From Lachnospiraceae bacterium (GTDB taxonomy: Bacteria; Bacillota; Clostridia; Lachnospirales; Lachnospiraceae): 5,136 nucleotides of DNA. Location: assembly GCA_024691065.1 (NCBI GenBank), contig JAILOA010000110.1, positions 1-5,136 on the forward strand, given 5' to 3'. Below are positions 4,696 to 5,136 of the stretch, in pieces. The translations under genes were made by a program, and so were the position numbers. The notes beneath the pieces were generated by a model. That model searched no databases. It saw only the letters and a list, made by a program, of their open reading frames with translations, and was not told the origin of the DNA. Numbering within the stretch: the stretch's first letter is position 1; each line of letters begins with the position of its first letter.

Positions 4696-5136
4696 CTTCA
4701 TCACTGATAATTGTGATTCTTCCGTTTTTATACTCTTCACTTACCCATTTGTAAATGTATTGCACAATCGGATCGGTTTTCTCCAGCTCACTCTCGCCTA
4801 AAGCATTTCTGTGTTCATTAACCCAGAAGGCAATTCCGGCGATGCCGCTTGTTGAATTGATAGAAACCTTTGGTGGACGGCCAAGAATGGCAGTAGTATC
4901 GAATATATTGTAAATCTCAGGATTCTTCATCATTCCATCCGCATGGATTCCGGCTCTTGTCAGGTTGAAATTAGCACCGACAAATGGAGTCATTGGCGGA
5001 ATATTATAATGCGTTTCTTTCTGAATGTACTCGGCAATTTCGGTTATCACTCTGGTATCCATTCCATTCAAATGTCCCCTGAGTGAAGCATATTCAAATA
5101 CCATCGCCTCGAGCGGTACATTTCCGGTTCTTTCGC
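4658..5136 (-). CDS. HMGL-like synthase, C-terminal part; probable Re-citrate synthase or isopropylmalate/homocitrate synthase relative
   Basis: The frame is open to the window edge, so the gene starts outside. About 158 residues are visible, beginning ERTGNVPLEAMVFEYASLRG, upstream of the first Met at 5104. ERTGN-PLEA is the conserved segment near the end of the TIM barrel in 2-isopropylmalate, homocitrate and related synthases that condense an acyl-CoA with a 2-oxo acid. Next come PPMTPFVGANFNLTRAGIHADG and MMKNPEIYNIFD; GIHADG is encoded at 4934-4951. The TRAGIHADGMMKN form and the short tail without a LeuA regulatory domain fit the anaerobe Re-citrate synthases, which make citrate from acetyl-CoA and oxaloacetate for glutamate synthesis. 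This subfamily call comes from memory of the family. The broader family is secure. The gene converges on the SMP-30 gene and its last codons belong to the tandem repeat at 4588-4695. Confidence 0.85.
   Translation of the reverse strand, partial: ERTGNVPLEAMVFEYASLRGHLNGMDTRVITEIAEYIQKETHYNIPPMTPFVGANFNLTRAGIHADGMMKNPEIYNIFDTTAILGRPPKVSINSTSGIAGIAFWVNEHRNALGESELEKTDPIVQYIYKWVSEEYKNGRITIISDEELLLKYREATGE

Overview
The window looks like chromosomal DNA of an anaerobic Firmicute, most likely a clostridium of the Lachnospiraceae type. This rests on AT-rich intergenic DNA around moderately AT-rich genes, strong GGAGG ribosome sites, simple hairpin-plus-T terminators, a clostridial-style CysK, an HPr sequence with both His15 and Ser46 (the Gram-positive pattern), and a fragment resembling anaerobe Re-citrate synthases. 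No rRNA, tRNA, CRISPR, transposase or phage gene is visible.

Layout: (1) bases 1-206, the C-terminal end of an unidentified membrane protein, + strand. (2) 435-1364, cysK (cysteine synthase), with a possible promoter and a palindrome at 325-370. It is followed by a perfect 31-bp tandem repeat and a strong terminator at 1537-1573. (3) 1702-3012, the most striking gene: a complete PTS phosphocarrier HPr domain fused in frame to a complete fermentative D-lactate dehydrogenase of the E. coli LdhA type. Its promoter overlaps the preceding terminator. (4) 3013-3554, a 542-bp gene-free stretch. It holds tandem copies of the dehydrogenase gene's own 3' end (to about 3110), a 139-bp complex inverted-repeat element (3186-3324), and a weak promoter candidate near 3418; I see nothing else firm there. 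(5) 3555-4364, a metal-dependent SMP-30/gluconolactonase family protein, sharing a bidirectional terminator (4473-4528) with the convergent last gene. (6) 4658 to the window end, - strand, the C-terminal part of an HMGL-like acyl-transferring synthase, probably Re-citrate synthase or a close relative. Two further decayed copies of its 3' end lie downstream of its stop.

The genes appear to be separate transcription units rather than an operon. They share only a loose theme of central fermentative and biosynthetic metabolism: cysteine synthesis, lactate formation, sugar lactone hydrolysis, and citrate synthesis for glutamate.

Two things stand out. First, the HPr-LdhA fusion would physically tie the carbon-status signal of the sugar phosphotransferase system to lactate production; I do not recall a description of this architecture. 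Second, short tandem repeats recur directly downstream of genes. In two of the three cases the repeat unit is a copy of the gene's last codons including the stop.
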